A DNA stretch of 64,000 bases from Phenylobacterium sp. (GCF_016124325.1 NZ_WGNY01000010.1:1-64000), one strand, 5' to 3'. Positions 35,983 through 47,524 are shown, numbered from the stretch's first letter. Numbers and translations: made by a program. Notes: a model not told the origin generated them from the sequence alone.

Positions 35983-37383
35983 TCAATTCTGGTTGCTGGC
36001 GATCGAGCCTTCACGGCCCAGTTCGCGCAGGTCGTCGCGGGTCGGCTTGGCGACCAGCACGATATCGGTGGCGCGCCGCCACTCCGGCGTCCCCTTGTCG
36101 AGCCGCTCGCGCGCGCGCATGGCGAACACGCGGGCCTGCTGCAGGTCGCCGATATTGTAGTTGTATTCCGCGGTGGCCAGACGGGCCATGCCGTCCTGCC
36201 CGGTCTTGTCGTAGGCCTCCGCCAACAGACGCCACGCGACGGCGTTGTCCTCTTCGCGGGCCAGGGCCAGCTTCAGCTCCTGGATGCCTTCCTCGACCTT
36301 CTTGCGGTCGTCCAGGGCGATGAGGGTCTGGCCCAGGTTGATCCGCAGCAGCGGCGCATCGGGCTTCAGCTCCACCGAGCGGCGCTGCGGCGCCACGGCC
36401 TCGGCGGTGTGGCCGAACTCGAACAGGATCTGGCCCTTGAGCTCCCACAGGTACGGATTGTCCCCGTAGTCGGCCAGCATGCCGTCGATGAGCTTCAGCG
36501 CCCGGTCGGGATCCTTCATCTGGTAGTAGGCGATCGCGCGGGCGTAGCGGGACGGGAAGTCGCGGGCCTTCTCGTCGTATTTGGTCAGCGCCACCTGCGG
36601 GGTCATGAAGCCGATCAGCTTGGCTTTCATGATCTCGTGCTCGGCCAGGGCGTCGGGCGTGTCGACCTCGCCGTAGTTGGGCAGCTTGTCCACCCGGTTG
36701 CGCAGGGCCTCGATCCGGTCGGACGAGATCGGGTGGTCCTGGAAGTAGCGGTAGCGGCGGGCTTCCGCGAACACCTCCTGGTAGCGGAAGTTGTCGAAGA
36801 AATCGGCGAGGCCCCGGGCCGAGAGCCCCGCCTTGTCGAGCAGGGTGGCCCCGGCCTGGTCGGCCCGGCTTTCCTGCTCGCGGCTGTAGCCGATGGCGCC
36901 CAGCGCGCCGAAGTACTGCGCGCTCGAGGCGAGGCCGGCGGCTGCGTCAGGAGCGCCGGCGATGGCCGCCAGCACGCCCAGGCCCATGGTCAGCAGGAAC
37001 GGCTTCATCCCCGCCGAGCTCATCTCGCCCGAGCGGAAGCTGTGCCCGGCGGCCAGGTGGCCCACTTCGTGGGCGATGACTCCCTGGAGCTCGTTCGGAT
37101 TGTCCGATTCCATGATCAGGCCGGTGAAGACGGCCATGACCCGGGGCGCGGCGAACGCCTGGATCTGCTTCGAGCCGATCAGGATGATCTGGACGTTCTT
37201 GGGGTCGATTCCCGCCGCGTCGAGGATCGGCGCGGCGTCGTGGCGCAGGATGTCCTCGATCTCGGTGTCGCGGATCAGGGTCTCGCCATCCTGGGCGGCC
37301 GCCGGGCGCGGCGCGACCGCCACGCCCGCGAGGAGCACGGCGGCCAGCGCGAGGCGGGAAACCGATCGGAATGGGGAAACCAT
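35983..37383 (-). CDS. M48 family periplasmic metalloprotease with TPR domain (BepA-like)
   Basis: This 466-residue protein has a signal peptide (residues 1-30, AAA-Q). Its M48 peptidase domain has the zinc site HEVGH at residues 105-109 (GVIAHEVGHLAAGHSF) and a downstream Glu ligand in EQESRADQAGATLL. The C-terminal half has tetratricopeptide-like helices (AIAYYQMKDPDRALKLIDGM, LWELKGQILFEFGHTAEAV, AWRLLAEAYDKTGQDGMARL). This order is that of BepA/YfgC, which degrades or assembles stalled outer-membrane proteins such as LptD. The role here is inferred from that family. It is followed by the DsbA-like lipoprotein gene. Confidence 0.92.
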   Translation of the reverse strand: MVSPFRSVSRLALAAVLLAGVAVAPRPAAAQDGETLIRDTEIEDILRHDAAPILDAAGIDPKNVQIILIGSKQIQAFAAPRVMAVFTGLIMESDNPNELQGVIAHEVGHLAAGHSFRSGEMSSAGMKPFLLTMGLGVLAAIAGAPDAAAGLASSAQYFGALGAIGYSREQESRADQAGATLLDKAGLSARGLADFFDNFRYQEVFAEARRYRYFQDHPISSDRIEALRNRVDKLPNYGEVDTPDALAEHEIMKAKLIGFMTPQVALTKYDEKARDFPSRYARAIAYYQMKDPDRALKLIDGMLADYGDNPYLWELKGQILFEFGHTAEAVAPQRRSVELKPDAPLLRINLGQTLIALDDRKKVEEGIQELKLALAREEDNAVAWRLLAEAYDKTGQDGMARLATAEYNYNIGDLQQARVFAMRARERLDKGTPEWRRATDIVLVAKPTRDDLRELGREGSIASNQN

Positions 37384-37434
37384 GCGTGGCTCTCTAGACG
37401 TTCGACTGCCCCAGTCCGATCGGAGACTAGCCCC

Positions 37435-40026
37435 TTAGCCTCGGCGCCACCAGCCTCTCCGCGGAGTGGGCGCCGGCCCCGAAATCTCGCTCGGATCCGG
37501 GGCGGCGGGCGGCGCTTCAGCCGGCGGCGGGGTCGAGGCCACCACCTCCAGCACGGGCGGCTCCGGCGCGGCCGGCGCCTCGGCCACAGGCTCCGGCGCG
37601 GGAGCCTCCTCGGCCGCGGCCTTCTTGGCGCGCGAACGCCGGGGCTTGGCCGGCTTCGGGGCCTCGGCGACCGTTTCCGGCTGGGCCTCGGGTTCCGGCT
37701 CGGGCGCAGGCTCGGCTTCGATCTGCGGCTCGGGCGCGACGGCTTCCGCGGCGACGGCCACATCGGCCTTGCCGCGGGAGCGGCTGCGGCTGCGGCGGGC
37801 GCGCTTGGGCTTCTCCTCCGGCGCGGGCAGCTCCACCCACACGTCCTCGTCCTCGCCGGACGCGGCGGCGGGCGCGGGCGAAGAGGCCGGCTCGTGCGCG
37901 GGGGCGGGGGCCTGGGCGGGCGCCCGGGCCTCGGTCGCGATCGGCTTCAGATCCTCGGCCGGGTCGTACCAGACGAACGGGTCGTCGCCGTAGGGCACCC
38001 ACGGCCGCACCCACGAGAAGGCGTCGGCGGGGCGCTGATCGTCGCGCATCCGGCGTCCGCCACGCCGGCCGCGCCGACGGCGGCGGCCTTCGCGCTCTTC
38101 CTCCGTCTCGCTGCGGGCGGGCTGGGCCTCGCGTTCGCGTTCGCGTTCGCGCGGCTCGTCGCCACGGCGTCCGCGACGGCGGCGGCGTCCGCGGCGGCCG
38201 CCCTCTTCGCTCTCTTCGCGGCGGGTGGCTCGGACATGGGCCTGGTCGTCGTCGGTGTCCTCGGCCTCCAGCGCGGCTTCGTCCTCCTCGTCCTCCTCGG
38301 CTTCGTCCTCGAAGGTCTCGTCGAACGCCTCGTCGTCGGCGGGCTCGTAGGCCTGGACCGGCGCGCTCGGCGGCGGGGCGTGATCGGCCCGCGTCTCCAT
38401 CGAGGTCCGCTCGATCGCATGGTCGGCGTGCGCCATCTCGTCGTCGATCAGCACCGTGACGAACAGGCTGAACGCCTGGTGCAGTCGGGCGAGGTGGCCG
38501 CGCTTCTCGTTCAGGATGTAGAGGCCGACGGCTCGCGGCACGCGCAGCGTGGCTTCGCCGCCGCCCTTGAGCGCCTCGATCTCCATCGCCCGCAGGGCCG
38601 CCAGCGCGCTCGATTCGACCGAGCGCACCCGGCCGGTCCCGCCGCAGTGCTCGCAGACGTGGGTGGTGCCCTCAAGCACGCCCGTGCGGCGGCGCTGACG
38701 GCTGATCTCCATGAGGCCGAAGGCGCTGATCTTGCCCATCTGTACGCGGGCGCGGTCGTCCTTCAGGCAGTCCTTCAGCTTCTTCTCGACGGCGCGGTTG
38801 TTCTTCGCCTCGTCCATGTCGATGAAGTCGATGACGATCAGGCCGGCCAGGTCGCGCAGGCGGAGCTGGCGGCTGGCCTCCTCGGCGGCCTCCAGGTTGG
38901 TCTTCAGCGCCGTGGCCTCGATGTTGCGCTCGCGCGTGGCGCGGCCCGAGTTCACGTCGATGGCGACCAGCGCCTCGGTCTGGTTGATCACCAGGTAGCC
39001 GCCCGAGCGCAGGGGCACGACGGGCGAATAGATCTGCGTCAGGTGGTCTTCGACCCGATGCTTGACGAACAGCGGCGTCGGCTCGCGATACGCCTGCACC
39101 TTCTTGGCCTGGCTCGGCATCAGCATGCGCATGAAGTCGCGCGCTTCCTTGTAGCCGGCCTCGCCCTCGACCCAGACCTCGTCGATGTCCTTGTCGTAGA
39201 GGTCGCGGATGGTGCGCTTCACCAGGTCCTCTTCCTCGTAGATGAGGGCCGGCGCGATCGAGTGAAGCGTGGTCTCGCGGATGTTCTCCCAGAGACGCAG
39301 CAGGTAGTCGTAGTCGCGCTTGATCTCGGCCTTGGTGCGCTTGGCGCCGGCCGTGCGCACGATCAGCCCCATGCCCTGCGGCACGTCGAGGCTGGTGACG
39401 ATGCTCTTCAGCCGCTTGCGGTCGGTGGCGGTGGTGATCTTGCGGCTGATCCCGCCGCCACGGGCGGTGTTGGGCATCAGGACGCCATAGCGGCCGGCCA
39501 GCGACAGGTAGGTGGTGAGCGCCGCGCCCTTGTTGCCGCGTTCTTCCTTCACGACCTGCACCAGCATGATCTGCCGGCGGCGGATCACTTCCTGGATCTT
39601 GTAGCGACGCATCAGCCGGCGGCGGCGGCGCGCCAGCTCCTCTTCCATGACGTCGTCTTCGTCGTCCGAGCCGGCGAGGTCGACCTCGTCCTCGTCCTCG
39701 GGGTTGCGCGCCTTGGGCTCGGGGCGCTCGTCGTCGTGCTCCTCGGCCTCCTCGCGCAGCAGCGCCTCCCGGTCGGCGACCGGGATCTGGTAGTAGTCGG
39801 GGTGAATCTCGTTGAAGGCCAGGAAGCCATGGCGGTTGCCGCCATATTCGACGAAAGCCGCCTGCAGCGACGGCTCAACGCGCGTCACCTTGGCGAGATA
39901 GATATTTCCTCGAAGCTGCTTGCGGTTCTGGCTCTCGAAATCGAACTCTTCAACGCGATTTCCGTCGACAACCACCACACGCGTCTCTTCCGCGTGGGCG
40001 GCGTCGATCAACATCGTCTTGGGCAT
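37435..40026 (-). CDS. rne: Ribonuclease E
   Basis: This is an 863-residue RNase E, the endonuclease and scaffold of the RNA degradosome. The N-terminal half has an S1 domain (RGNIYLAKVTRVEPSLQAAF), the DNase I-like catalytic region with the Mg-binding Asp357 (AIDVNSGRATRERNIE) and Asp400 (IVIDFIDMDEAKNN), and the Zn-link Cys458-x2-Cys461 (CEHCGGTG). The second half is disordered: acidic runs, Arg-rich RNA-binding blocks ([13 protein letters not shown]), then Pro/Ala/Glu. It ends RRGWWRRG, matching the Caulobacter C-terminal GWW motif that binds PNPase. I chose ATG 40026 (MPKTMLID start); the frame is open to 40143. A 437-bp divergent leader lies upstream. Confidence 0.96.
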   Translation of the reverse strand: MPKTMLIDAAHAEETRVVVVDGNRVEEFDFESQNRKQLRGNIYLAKVTRVEPSLQAAFVEYGGNRHGFLAFNEIHPDYYQIPVADREALLREEAEEHDDERPEPKARNPEDEDEVDLAGSDDEDDVMEEELARRRRRLMRRYKIQEVIRRRQIMLVQVVKEERGNKGAALTTYLSLAGRYGVLMPNTARGGGISRKITTATDRKRLKSIVTSLDVPQGMGLIVRTAGAKRTKAEIKRDYDYLLRLWENIRETTLHSIAPALIYEEEDLVKRTIRDLYDKDIDEVWVEGEAGYKEARDFMRMLMPSQAKKVQAYREPTPLFVKHRVEDHLTQIYSPVVPLRSGGYLVINQTEALVAIDVNSGRATRERNIEATALKTNLEAAEEASRQLRLRDLAGLIVIDFIDMDEAKNNRAVEKKLKDCLKDDRARVQMGKISAFGLMEISRQRRRTGVLEGTTHVCEHCGGTGRVRSVESSALAALRAMEIEALKGGGEATLRVPRAVGLYILNEKRGHLARLHQAFSLFVTVLIDDEMAHADHAIERTSMETRADHAPPPSAPVQAYEPADDEAFDETFEDEAEEDEEDEAALEAEDTDDDQAHVRATRREESEEGGRRGRRRRRGRRGDEPREREREREAQPARSETEEEREGRRRRRGRRGGRRMRDDQRPADAFSWVRPWVPYGDDPFVWYDPAEDLKPIATEARAPAQAPAPAHEPASSPAPAAASGEDEDVWVELPAPEEKPKRARRSRSRSRGKADVAVAAEAVAPEPQIEAEPAPEPEPEAQPETVAEAPKPAKPRRSRAKKAAAEEAPAPEPVAEAPAAPEPPVLEVVASTPPPAEAPPAAPDPSEISGPAPTPRRGWWRRG

Positions 40027-40462
40027 TAGTCTCTCCGCGGCGCGCAGGGGCGAAGGACGCCCGGCGCTGCCGGCAATGGGGATGAACGCGCGCGTGACCC
40101 GCGGGCACGCCGGATCCGGCGTCTCGGGGGGCCATGGGGCCAATTGAGGCTCGAGCTGCGCAGCTCATCGGGTGTGTTCCTAGGCGCGTCCTTGTCGGGG
40201 CGCGGATCGGATAAGGCGTCGTCGCCGAAAACTTCGGGCCAAACCGACGCCGGTTGGGTTTGTCGCGCTCAGGTCGGGCCCGGAGCGGGCGCGGCGGTCT
40301 GGCGCGCGCGGACTTTGCAACAGCGCACGACAAAAGGAAAGCGGCGGGTTCGCCTTAAGATCGCAGGCGGCAATCTCCCGTTAACCCTTTGTCCACGGGC
40401 GTTGCGACTATATGGGGTGGGGGTTCGCGTGGGGCGAATCCGTTTGTTTTCGGGGCATTGTG
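40027..40462. other. Divergent intergenic region between rne and the amidase gene (436 bp)
   Basis: This is the longest gene-free stretch in the window. It should hold the rne promoter and 5' leader on the minus strand and the amidase promoter on the plus strand. E. coli rne is autoregulated through a long leader; whether this leader does the same is unknown. AT-richer sequence lies at 40318-40420. I could not define a convincing -35/-10 pair, riboswitch or small ORF. Open frames through it lack family similarity. Confidence 0.5.
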
Positions 40463-41656
40463 ATGCTCGGTGGGCTGAAGGGGGCGTTGGGACGGAGCCG
40501 GGGGCGTATCGCCGCCGCCTGCGCCGCTGCGCTCGCCGCGGGCCTGGCCGTGGTGGCCGTCGGCCACGCCGCCACCGAGTCCGTCGACATCATGCAGGTC
40601 CGCATGGGCGGGGACGCCGCCGAGACGCGCACGGTGCTCGACCTGGACGGCGCGGTGAGCGCCAAGCTGGTTTCCGACGGCTCCACGGACGGCCGCGTGG
40701 TCGTGATGCTGCCCAATGTCGCGGTCGAACGCGCCCGGCAGGGCGCGGGCCGCGGACTGGTCAAGGCCTGGCTGGTCGATCAGGTCAAGGGCGGCGCCCG
40801 GCTGCAGATCGAGCTGGCGGGCGACGCGAAGGTGAAGCGCCGCTTCCTGCTCCCGCCCGCCGACGGGATCGCCAACTACCGCTATGTGATCGACGTGGCC
40901 GCTGCGCCGAAGGCCGGCAAGGCGGGCCAGCCCGAGATCCGCGGCCAGCTCCGGGCCGAAAAGGCGCCGCCGCTGCCGCTCAAGAAGGTGGTGGTCGTCG
41001 ACGCGGGCCATGGCGGCAAGGACGTGGGCGCCCAGGGCGCCAAGGGCTTCGAGAAGGACGTCAACCTGGCCGCCGCGCTCTCGCTGGCCGACCAGCTGCG
41101 CGCGACGGGCCGCTACAAGGTGGTGCTGACCCGCTCCACCGACGTCTACATTCCCCTGGAAGACCGTGTGCGCGTCGCCCAGCGGGCCGGCGCGGACCTG
41201 TTCATCTCGCTGCACTCCGACAGCGCCGCCGAGCCCGACCTCAAGGGCGCCAGCGTCTACACCCTGTCCGACCAGGCCTCGCAGCGCGCGGCCCGTTTCG
41301 TGGACCGAGACGACTGGTTCATGAAGGCCAGCCTGACCGGGGACCAGGGCGTGCGCGACATCCTGTTCGACCTGACCCAGCGGGCCACGCGCAACCGCTC
41401 GGCGATCTTCGCCCAGACCCTGGTTTCCGACATCGAGGGGGTCGCCCCGCTGCTGCGCCGCAGCCATCGCGACGCCGGCTTCATGGTGCTGCTGGCGCCG
41501 GACGTCCCGGCCGTGCTGCTGGAGATGGGCTTCGTCTCCAACCCCGACGACGAGGCGCGCCTGCGCGACGCCGCCGCGCGCGACCAGCTGATGGGCGCGG
41601 TGGCCAAGGCGATCGACGAGCACTTCGACGACCAGATGAAGGTCGCGGCCCGCTGA
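40463..41656 (+). CDS. N-acetylmuramoyl-L-alanine amidase (Amidase_3, AmiC-like)
   Basis: This 397-residue periplasmic zinc amidase removes stem peptides from peptidoglycan during cell separation. A signal peptide (about 1-37, GHA-A) precedes an AMIN-like beta domain (about 40-160), which targets the division site in AmiC. The catalytic domain has the first zinc His183 in VVVDAGHGGKD, Glu in GFEKDVNLA, His in FISLHSDSA and the catalytic Glu in VLLEMGFVSN. I chose ATG 40463; GTG 40460 and ATG 40412 are in frame, the last adding non-signal residues. The class A PBP gene follows after 90 bases on the same strand, so synthesis and hydrolysis genes are paired. Confidence 0.94.
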   Translation: MLGGLKGALGRSRGRIAAACAAALAAGLAVVAVGHAATESVDIMQVRMGGDAAETRTVLDLDGAVSAKLVSDGSTDGRVVVMLPNVAVERARQGAGRGLVKAWLVDQVKGGARLQIELAGDAKVKRRFLLPPADGIANYRYVIDVAAAPKAGKAGQPEIRGQLRAEKAPPLPLKKVVVVDAGHGGKDVGAQGAKGFEKDVNLAAALSLADQLRATGRYKVVLTRSTDVYIPLEDRVRVAQRAGADLFISLHSDSAAEPDLKGASVYTLSDQASQRAARFVDRDDWFMKASLTGDQGVRDILFDLTQRATRNRSAIFAQTLVSDIEGVAPLLRRSHRDAGFMVLLAPDVPAVLLEMGFVSNPDDEARLRDAAARDQLMGAVAKAIDEHFDDQMKVAAR

Positions 41657-41746
41657 CGCGCCACGGCCCGCGGGCGTTGGCGCCCGCGCCGACACAGGCT
41701 AGACGACCCTCTTGGAACCGGCCCGGTCCGGGAGGCGAGTCTCAAG

Positions 41747-44179
<2,433 letters not shown>

Positions 44180-44202
44180 GAGCGGGTTGTCACGCGCCCG
44201 GG

Positions 44203-44219
44203 GGCGGGATAGACCCGCC
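44203..44219 (+). terminator. GC-rich hairpin between the PBP1A gene and prfB
   Basis: GGCGGG-ATAGA-CCCGCC forms a 6-bp stem with a five-base loop, followed by GCCCTT. It sits 23 bases after the PBP1A stop and 24 before the prfB start. There is no proper T-run, so termination is uncertain. Confidence 0.3.
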
Positions 44220-44242
44220 GCCCTTACGATTGGAGTGGGTCC

Positions 44243-45353
44243 ATGAGATTGGATGTCGAGGCCGCCAAGGCCGACATCGAGCAGTCGGTCGAACTGCTCA
44301 GGAGGCGTCTTTGACTGGGAGCCTGCGCTCCGAAAGCTCGATGAGCTGAACGCCCGCGTCGAGGACCCGACGCTCTGGAACGACCCCGACGAGGCCCAGG
44401 CGGTCTCCCGCGATCGTTCGCGCCTTGCGGCCCAGATCGAGGCGGTGCAGGCGCTGGAGCGCGATCTGGCCGACGCGGTGGGCTATGCCGAACTGGCCGA
44501 CGAGGAGGGCGACGAGGCCAGCCTTGACGAGGCCCGCGCCCAGCTCAAGGACATCAAGGATCGCGCCGCGCGCGCCGAACTGGAAGCCCTGCTTTCGGGC
44601 GAGGCGGACGGCAACGACGCCTACCTTGAGATCAACTCCGGCGCCGGCGGCACCGAGTCCAACGACTGGGCGGGCATGCTGCTGCGCATGTATTCGCGCT
44701 GGGCCGGCGCCCACGGCATGACCGTGGAGGTGATCGAGGAGACGCCCGGCGAACAGGCCGGCGTGAAGTCGGTGACGCTGCAGGTCAAGGGGACCAACGC
44801 CTATGGCTGGCTGAAGAGCGAGGGCGGCGTCCATCGCCTGGTCCGCATCAGCCCCTTCGACTCCAGCGCGCGGCGGCACACCAGCTTCGCCTCGGTGTGG
44901 GTCTATCCCGTCGTCGACGACAACATCGAGATCGAGATCAATCCGTCCGACGTGCGGACCGACACCTATCGCGCCTCGGGCGCCGGCGGCCAGCACATCA
45001 ACAAGACCGACTCGGCCGTTCGCCTGACCCACATCCCGACGGGTATCGCGGTGGCCTGCCAGACCCAGCGGTCGCAGCACCAGAACCGCGAGCAGGCCTG
45101 GAAGATGCTGCGCGCGCGGCTCTACGAGCTGGAGCTGGAGAAGCGCGAGGCGGCCCAGGCGGCGATCGAGGACCAGAAGACCGACATCGGCTGGGGCCAC
45201 CAGATCCGCAGCTACGTCCTGCAGCCGTATCAGATGGTCAAGGACCTGCGCACCGACGTGGAGACGTCCGACACGCAAGGCGTCCTCGACGGCGACCTCG
45301 ACGCCTTCATGGGCGCGGCCCTGGCCCAGAAGGTGGGCGCGACGCGGGAGTAG
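44243..45353 (+). CDS. prfB: Peptide chain release factor 2, expressed by programmed +1 frameshift
   Basis: RF2 terminates translation at UGA and UAA. The gene is two frames: 44243-44311 (23 codons), an in-frame TGA at 44312-44314, then a +1 shift to GAC 44313 and on to 45353. The joined product is 369 residues, the usual RF2 length. The shifted frame begins [18 protein letters not shown], as RF2 does. It contains the stop-recognition SPF ([18 protein letters not shown]) and the catalytic GGQ ([17 protein letters not shown]). The internal TGA lets RF2 control its own level: low RF2 lets ribosomes slip and make more. It is not a pseudogene. The stop abuts the convergent bactofilin stop with no base between them. 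Confidence 0.97.
44300..44315 (+). promoter_or_regulatory. prfB programmed +1 frameshift site
   Basis: The site reads AGG AGG CGT CTT TGA C. A perfect Shine-Dalgarno-like AGGAGG is followed by one codon, the slippery CTT, and the stop TGA followed by C. E. coli has AGG GGG TAT CTT TGA C with identical spacing. The peptidyl-tRNA on CTT slips forward one base when the UGA is read slowly. Confidence 0.95.
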
Positions 45354-45785
45354 CTACTCCGCGGCGACGCTGAGCGAGGCGGGCGCTTCCAGCGCCGGGG
45401 CGGCGGCGTTGGGCGCCAACACCAGGCTGCGGCCCTCGAAATGGGCGCCGGCGTCGATCGCCAGTTCGGCGTGGCTGATGTCGCCCACGACGTGGGCGGT
45501 GGCGCACAGGCGAACCAGCCGCGCGGAAACCGTTCCCGAGATCCGTCCGCGCACCTCGACGCTCTCGGCCTGGATCGTGCCGGTCACCGCGCCGGTCTCG
45601 CCGATGGTGAGGCGTCCGACGGTGATGTCTCCCTCGACGGCGCCGTCGAGGTGCAGGTCGCCGGTCGTGGCGAAATCGCCGCGGATGGTCACGCCTTCGG
45701 CGACGAGGGACGCGACGGCCGTCCTGCGCGGCGCGGCGGCGGGTTCGGCGGTCGCCTGGCCTTTAGTCGGCGTCTTGGAGAACAT
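45354..45785 (-). CDS. Bactofilin (polymer-forming cytoskeletal protein)
   Basis: This is a 143-residue bactofilin, a cytoskeletal protein that polymerises without nucleotide. The central DUF583 domain (about residues 26-120) is a right-handed beta helix made of short repeats: GVTIRGDFATTGDLHLDGAV, EGDITVGRLTIGETGAVTG, TIQAESVEVRGRISGTVSA, GDISHAELAIDAGAHFEG. The flanking tails are short, Ala/Pro-rich and disordered, as in BacA. ATG 45785 lies inside the end of the M23 peptidase gene (23-base overlap), so the two are co-translated. Bactofilins are known to work with such M23 peptidases in localised cell-wall growth, for example stalk or bud formation. Confidence 0.94.
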   Translation of the reverse strand: MFSKTPTKGQATAEPAAAPRRTAVASLVAEGVTIRGDFATTGDLHLDGAVEGDITVGRLTIGETGAVTGTIQAESVEVRGRISGTVSARLVRLCATAHVVGDISHAELAIDAGAHFEGRSLVLAPNAAAPALEAPASLSVAAE

Positions 45786-46923
45786 ACTGCCCGGCCTTCA
45801 GGAAGCGGCCCGGGTTCTGGGCCCGACCGTTCACCCATACCTCATAGTGCAGATGGGTCCCAGTCGAACGACCCGTGGAGCCCATCGCGGCGATCCTTTG
45901 CCCAACGGCTACGCGTTGGCCGGGCCGGACGAGTATCTTGGAGAGGTGGGCGTAGCGGGTCTTGAGGCCCTGGCCATGGTCGATCTCGACCACATTGCCG
46001 TAGCCGGAGCGCACGCCGGTGAACGACACCACGCCGGGGCCGGTGGAATAGATCGGGGTGGCGTAGCCGCCGGTGAAATCCAGGCCGGCGTGATAGGCCG
46101 GCCGGTGCGTGAAGGGGTCGAGGCGGACGCCGAAGCCGCTGCTGCGCTGAGTGTGCCGGGTCGGCTGGCCGAGCGGCAGGTCGTCCAGCGCCTCCGACAG
46201 CGCGTGGGTGTCGGCGACATCCTGCGCGGCGCGCTGGATACGCATGGCGAAATCGTCGTCCACGTCCAGCACCGCCGCCAGCGCGCGCGGATCCTTCGAT
46301 TCGATCAGCGGGCCGCCCAGCGCGCCGCCGCGGTCGACGAACGACGACGGCGGCAGCCCGGCCATGCGGAACGCCAGCCGAAGGCGATCGGCCCGGCTCT
46401 TGGCGAAGGCGTCGGCGGCCTCGAGGAGCTGTTCCTGGCCGATCCGCACCATCTCCACGCGCCGTCTCGGCGAGGCGTTGGTGTTGTGCGCCAGGGCGCG
46501 GTTGATGGCCGGCGTCAGCGCATCGCGCGCGCCGGGCTCGTCCTTCAGGTCGGTGAGCAGGAGGGCCAGCGCCGCGTGGCGCTTCTCGATGGCCGCGGCC
46601 GAGTCGACCGTGGCGCCCGAGGCGGCGCTCAGCCGGGCCATGGCGCTGTCGAGGCGCGCCTGGCGGTCGGCCACGTAGCGTTCCGACTGCGACTTGATCC
46701 GGGCGATCTCGCGGTCGGCCGCCGAGGCGGAGAGGAGGTTCACCAGCATGGCCGCGGTCGCGACGCCCATCCACAGCGCGCAGCCGGCCACGCCGGCGGC
46801 CATCATCATCTGGCGTCTGGTGGTGAGCAGGAACCCCTTCATGGAGCCGCCCGAGCGCACGTAGAGGTGCCGTTCCGGAAAAAGGCCCTCGATTGTGCGG
46901 TAGAGCCGCGCCAGTCGTTCCAT
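45763..46923 (-). CDS. M23 family membrane-bound peptidoglycan endopeptidase (bactofilin partner)
   Basis: This 386-residue bitopic membrane protein has a short cytoplasmic N-terminus (about 40 residues, ERHLYVRSGG) and one membrane helix (MMMAAGVAGCALWMGVATAA, about 39-58). A long helical, coiled-coil-like periplasmic region follows (about 65-230). The C-terminal LytM/M23 domain carries the zinc ligands in YHAGLDFTGG and STGTHLHYEVWVN, and both motifs are intact, so it should be active. It overlaps the downstream bactofilin gene by 23 bases. This gene order and architecture match the LmdC-BacA pair described in Hyphomonas and are widespread. It probably cuts cross-links where bactofilin polymers sit. 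Confidence 0.93.
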   Translation of the reverse strand: MERLARLYRTIEGLFPERHLYVRSGGSMKGFLLTTRRQMMMAAGVAGCALWMGVATAAMLVNLLSASAADREIARIKSQSERYVADRQARLDSAMARLSAASGATVDSAAAIEKRHAALALLLTDLKDEPGARDALTPAINRALAHNTNASPRRRVEMVRIGQEQLLEAADAFAKSRADRLRLAFRMAGLPPSSFVDRGGALGGPLIESKDPRALAAVLDVDDDFAMRIQRAAQDVADTHALSEALDDLPLGQPTRHTQRSSGFGVRLDPFTHRPAYHAGLDFTGGYATPIYSTGPGVVSFTGVRSGYGNVVEIDHGQGLKTRYAHLSKILVRPGQRVAVGQRIAAMGSTGRSTGTHLHYEVWVNGRAQNPGRFLKAGQYVLQDAD

Positions 46924-47062
46924 GCCTACGCCGTCCCCAACCCCACGGACACGGCGATATGCGATGAGTTTTTCATCACAGGCAACCCGTTGGCGGCCGA
47001 TTTTAATCCTGAGGCGACGACTGGTCGCACGGTTAACATCGATTACCGGCGAAACCGGGATT

Positions 47063-47524
47063 TCACGCGCTCCTGGCCGCCTCCAGGACGGCCTGGGCGT
47101 GGCCCGCCACCTTCACTTTGCGCCAGATGCGTCTGATCTGGCCGTCCTTTATCAGGAAGGTCGAACGGTCGATCCCCATGTACTTGCGGCCATACAGGCT
47201 CTTCTCGACCCACGAGCCGTAGCGCTCGATCACCGCGCCCTCCGGGTCCGAGCCCAGCGGGATGGTCAGATCGTACTTGGCGGCGAACTTCTGGTGCTTG
47301 GCGATGGTGTCTTTCGACACGCCGATGACCGTCACGCCGGCCTTGGCGAAGTCGCCGGCCAGCGCCGTGAACTCCTGGGCCTCCTTGGTGCAGCCCGAGG
47401 TGTCGTCCTTCGGATAGAAGTAGAGCACCAGGGTCTTGCCCTTGAAGTCGGCCAGCTTCACCGGCCCGTCCGCCGTCTCCAGTTCGAAATCCGGCGCCGC
47501 GGCGCCTTCGGTCACGTCGGTCAT
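47063..47524 (-). CDS. bcp: Thioredoxin-dependent peroxiredoxin, Bcp/PrxQ type
   Basis: This is a 153-residue cytoplasmic peroxiredoxin of the BCP group, which reduces hydroperoxides. Landmarks are APDFELETADGPVKLADFKG, LVLYFYPKDDTSGCTKEAQE with the peroxidatic Cys near residue 45, GVSKDTIAKHQKFAAKYDLT, and the late RSTFLIKDGQIRRIWRKVKV. The position five residues after the peroxidatic Cys, which is the resolving Cys in E. coli BCP, is Gln here. It would have to resolve through another Cys-containing partner or work as a one-Cys enzyme. Length is standard. It lies downstream of tyrS on the same strand, separated by a palindromic repeat. Confidence 0.95.
   Translation of the reverse strand: MTDVTEGAAAPDFELETADGPVKLADFKGKTLVLYFYPKDDTSGCTKEAQEFTALAGDFAKAGVTVIGVSKDTIAKHQKFAAKYDLTIPLGSDPEGAVIERYGSWVEKSLYGRKYMGIDRSTFLIKDGQIRRIWRKVKVAGHAQAVLEAARSA

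Noticed and set aside
40381..40420. Promoter for the amidase gene (TTGTCC and CTATAT)
   Set aside because: The spacing is only 13 bases, so it does not meet a sigma-70 layout.
44253..44311. prfB as a frameshifted pseudogene or with a downstream non-ATG start
   Set aside because: The AGGAGG-CGT-CTT-TGA-C signal is the known programmed site, and the joined product is complete.
46986..47045. Possible CtrA sites (TTAA-containing stretches near 47000 and 47035)
   Set aside because: The half-sites are not spaced by seven bases; the best match has six.
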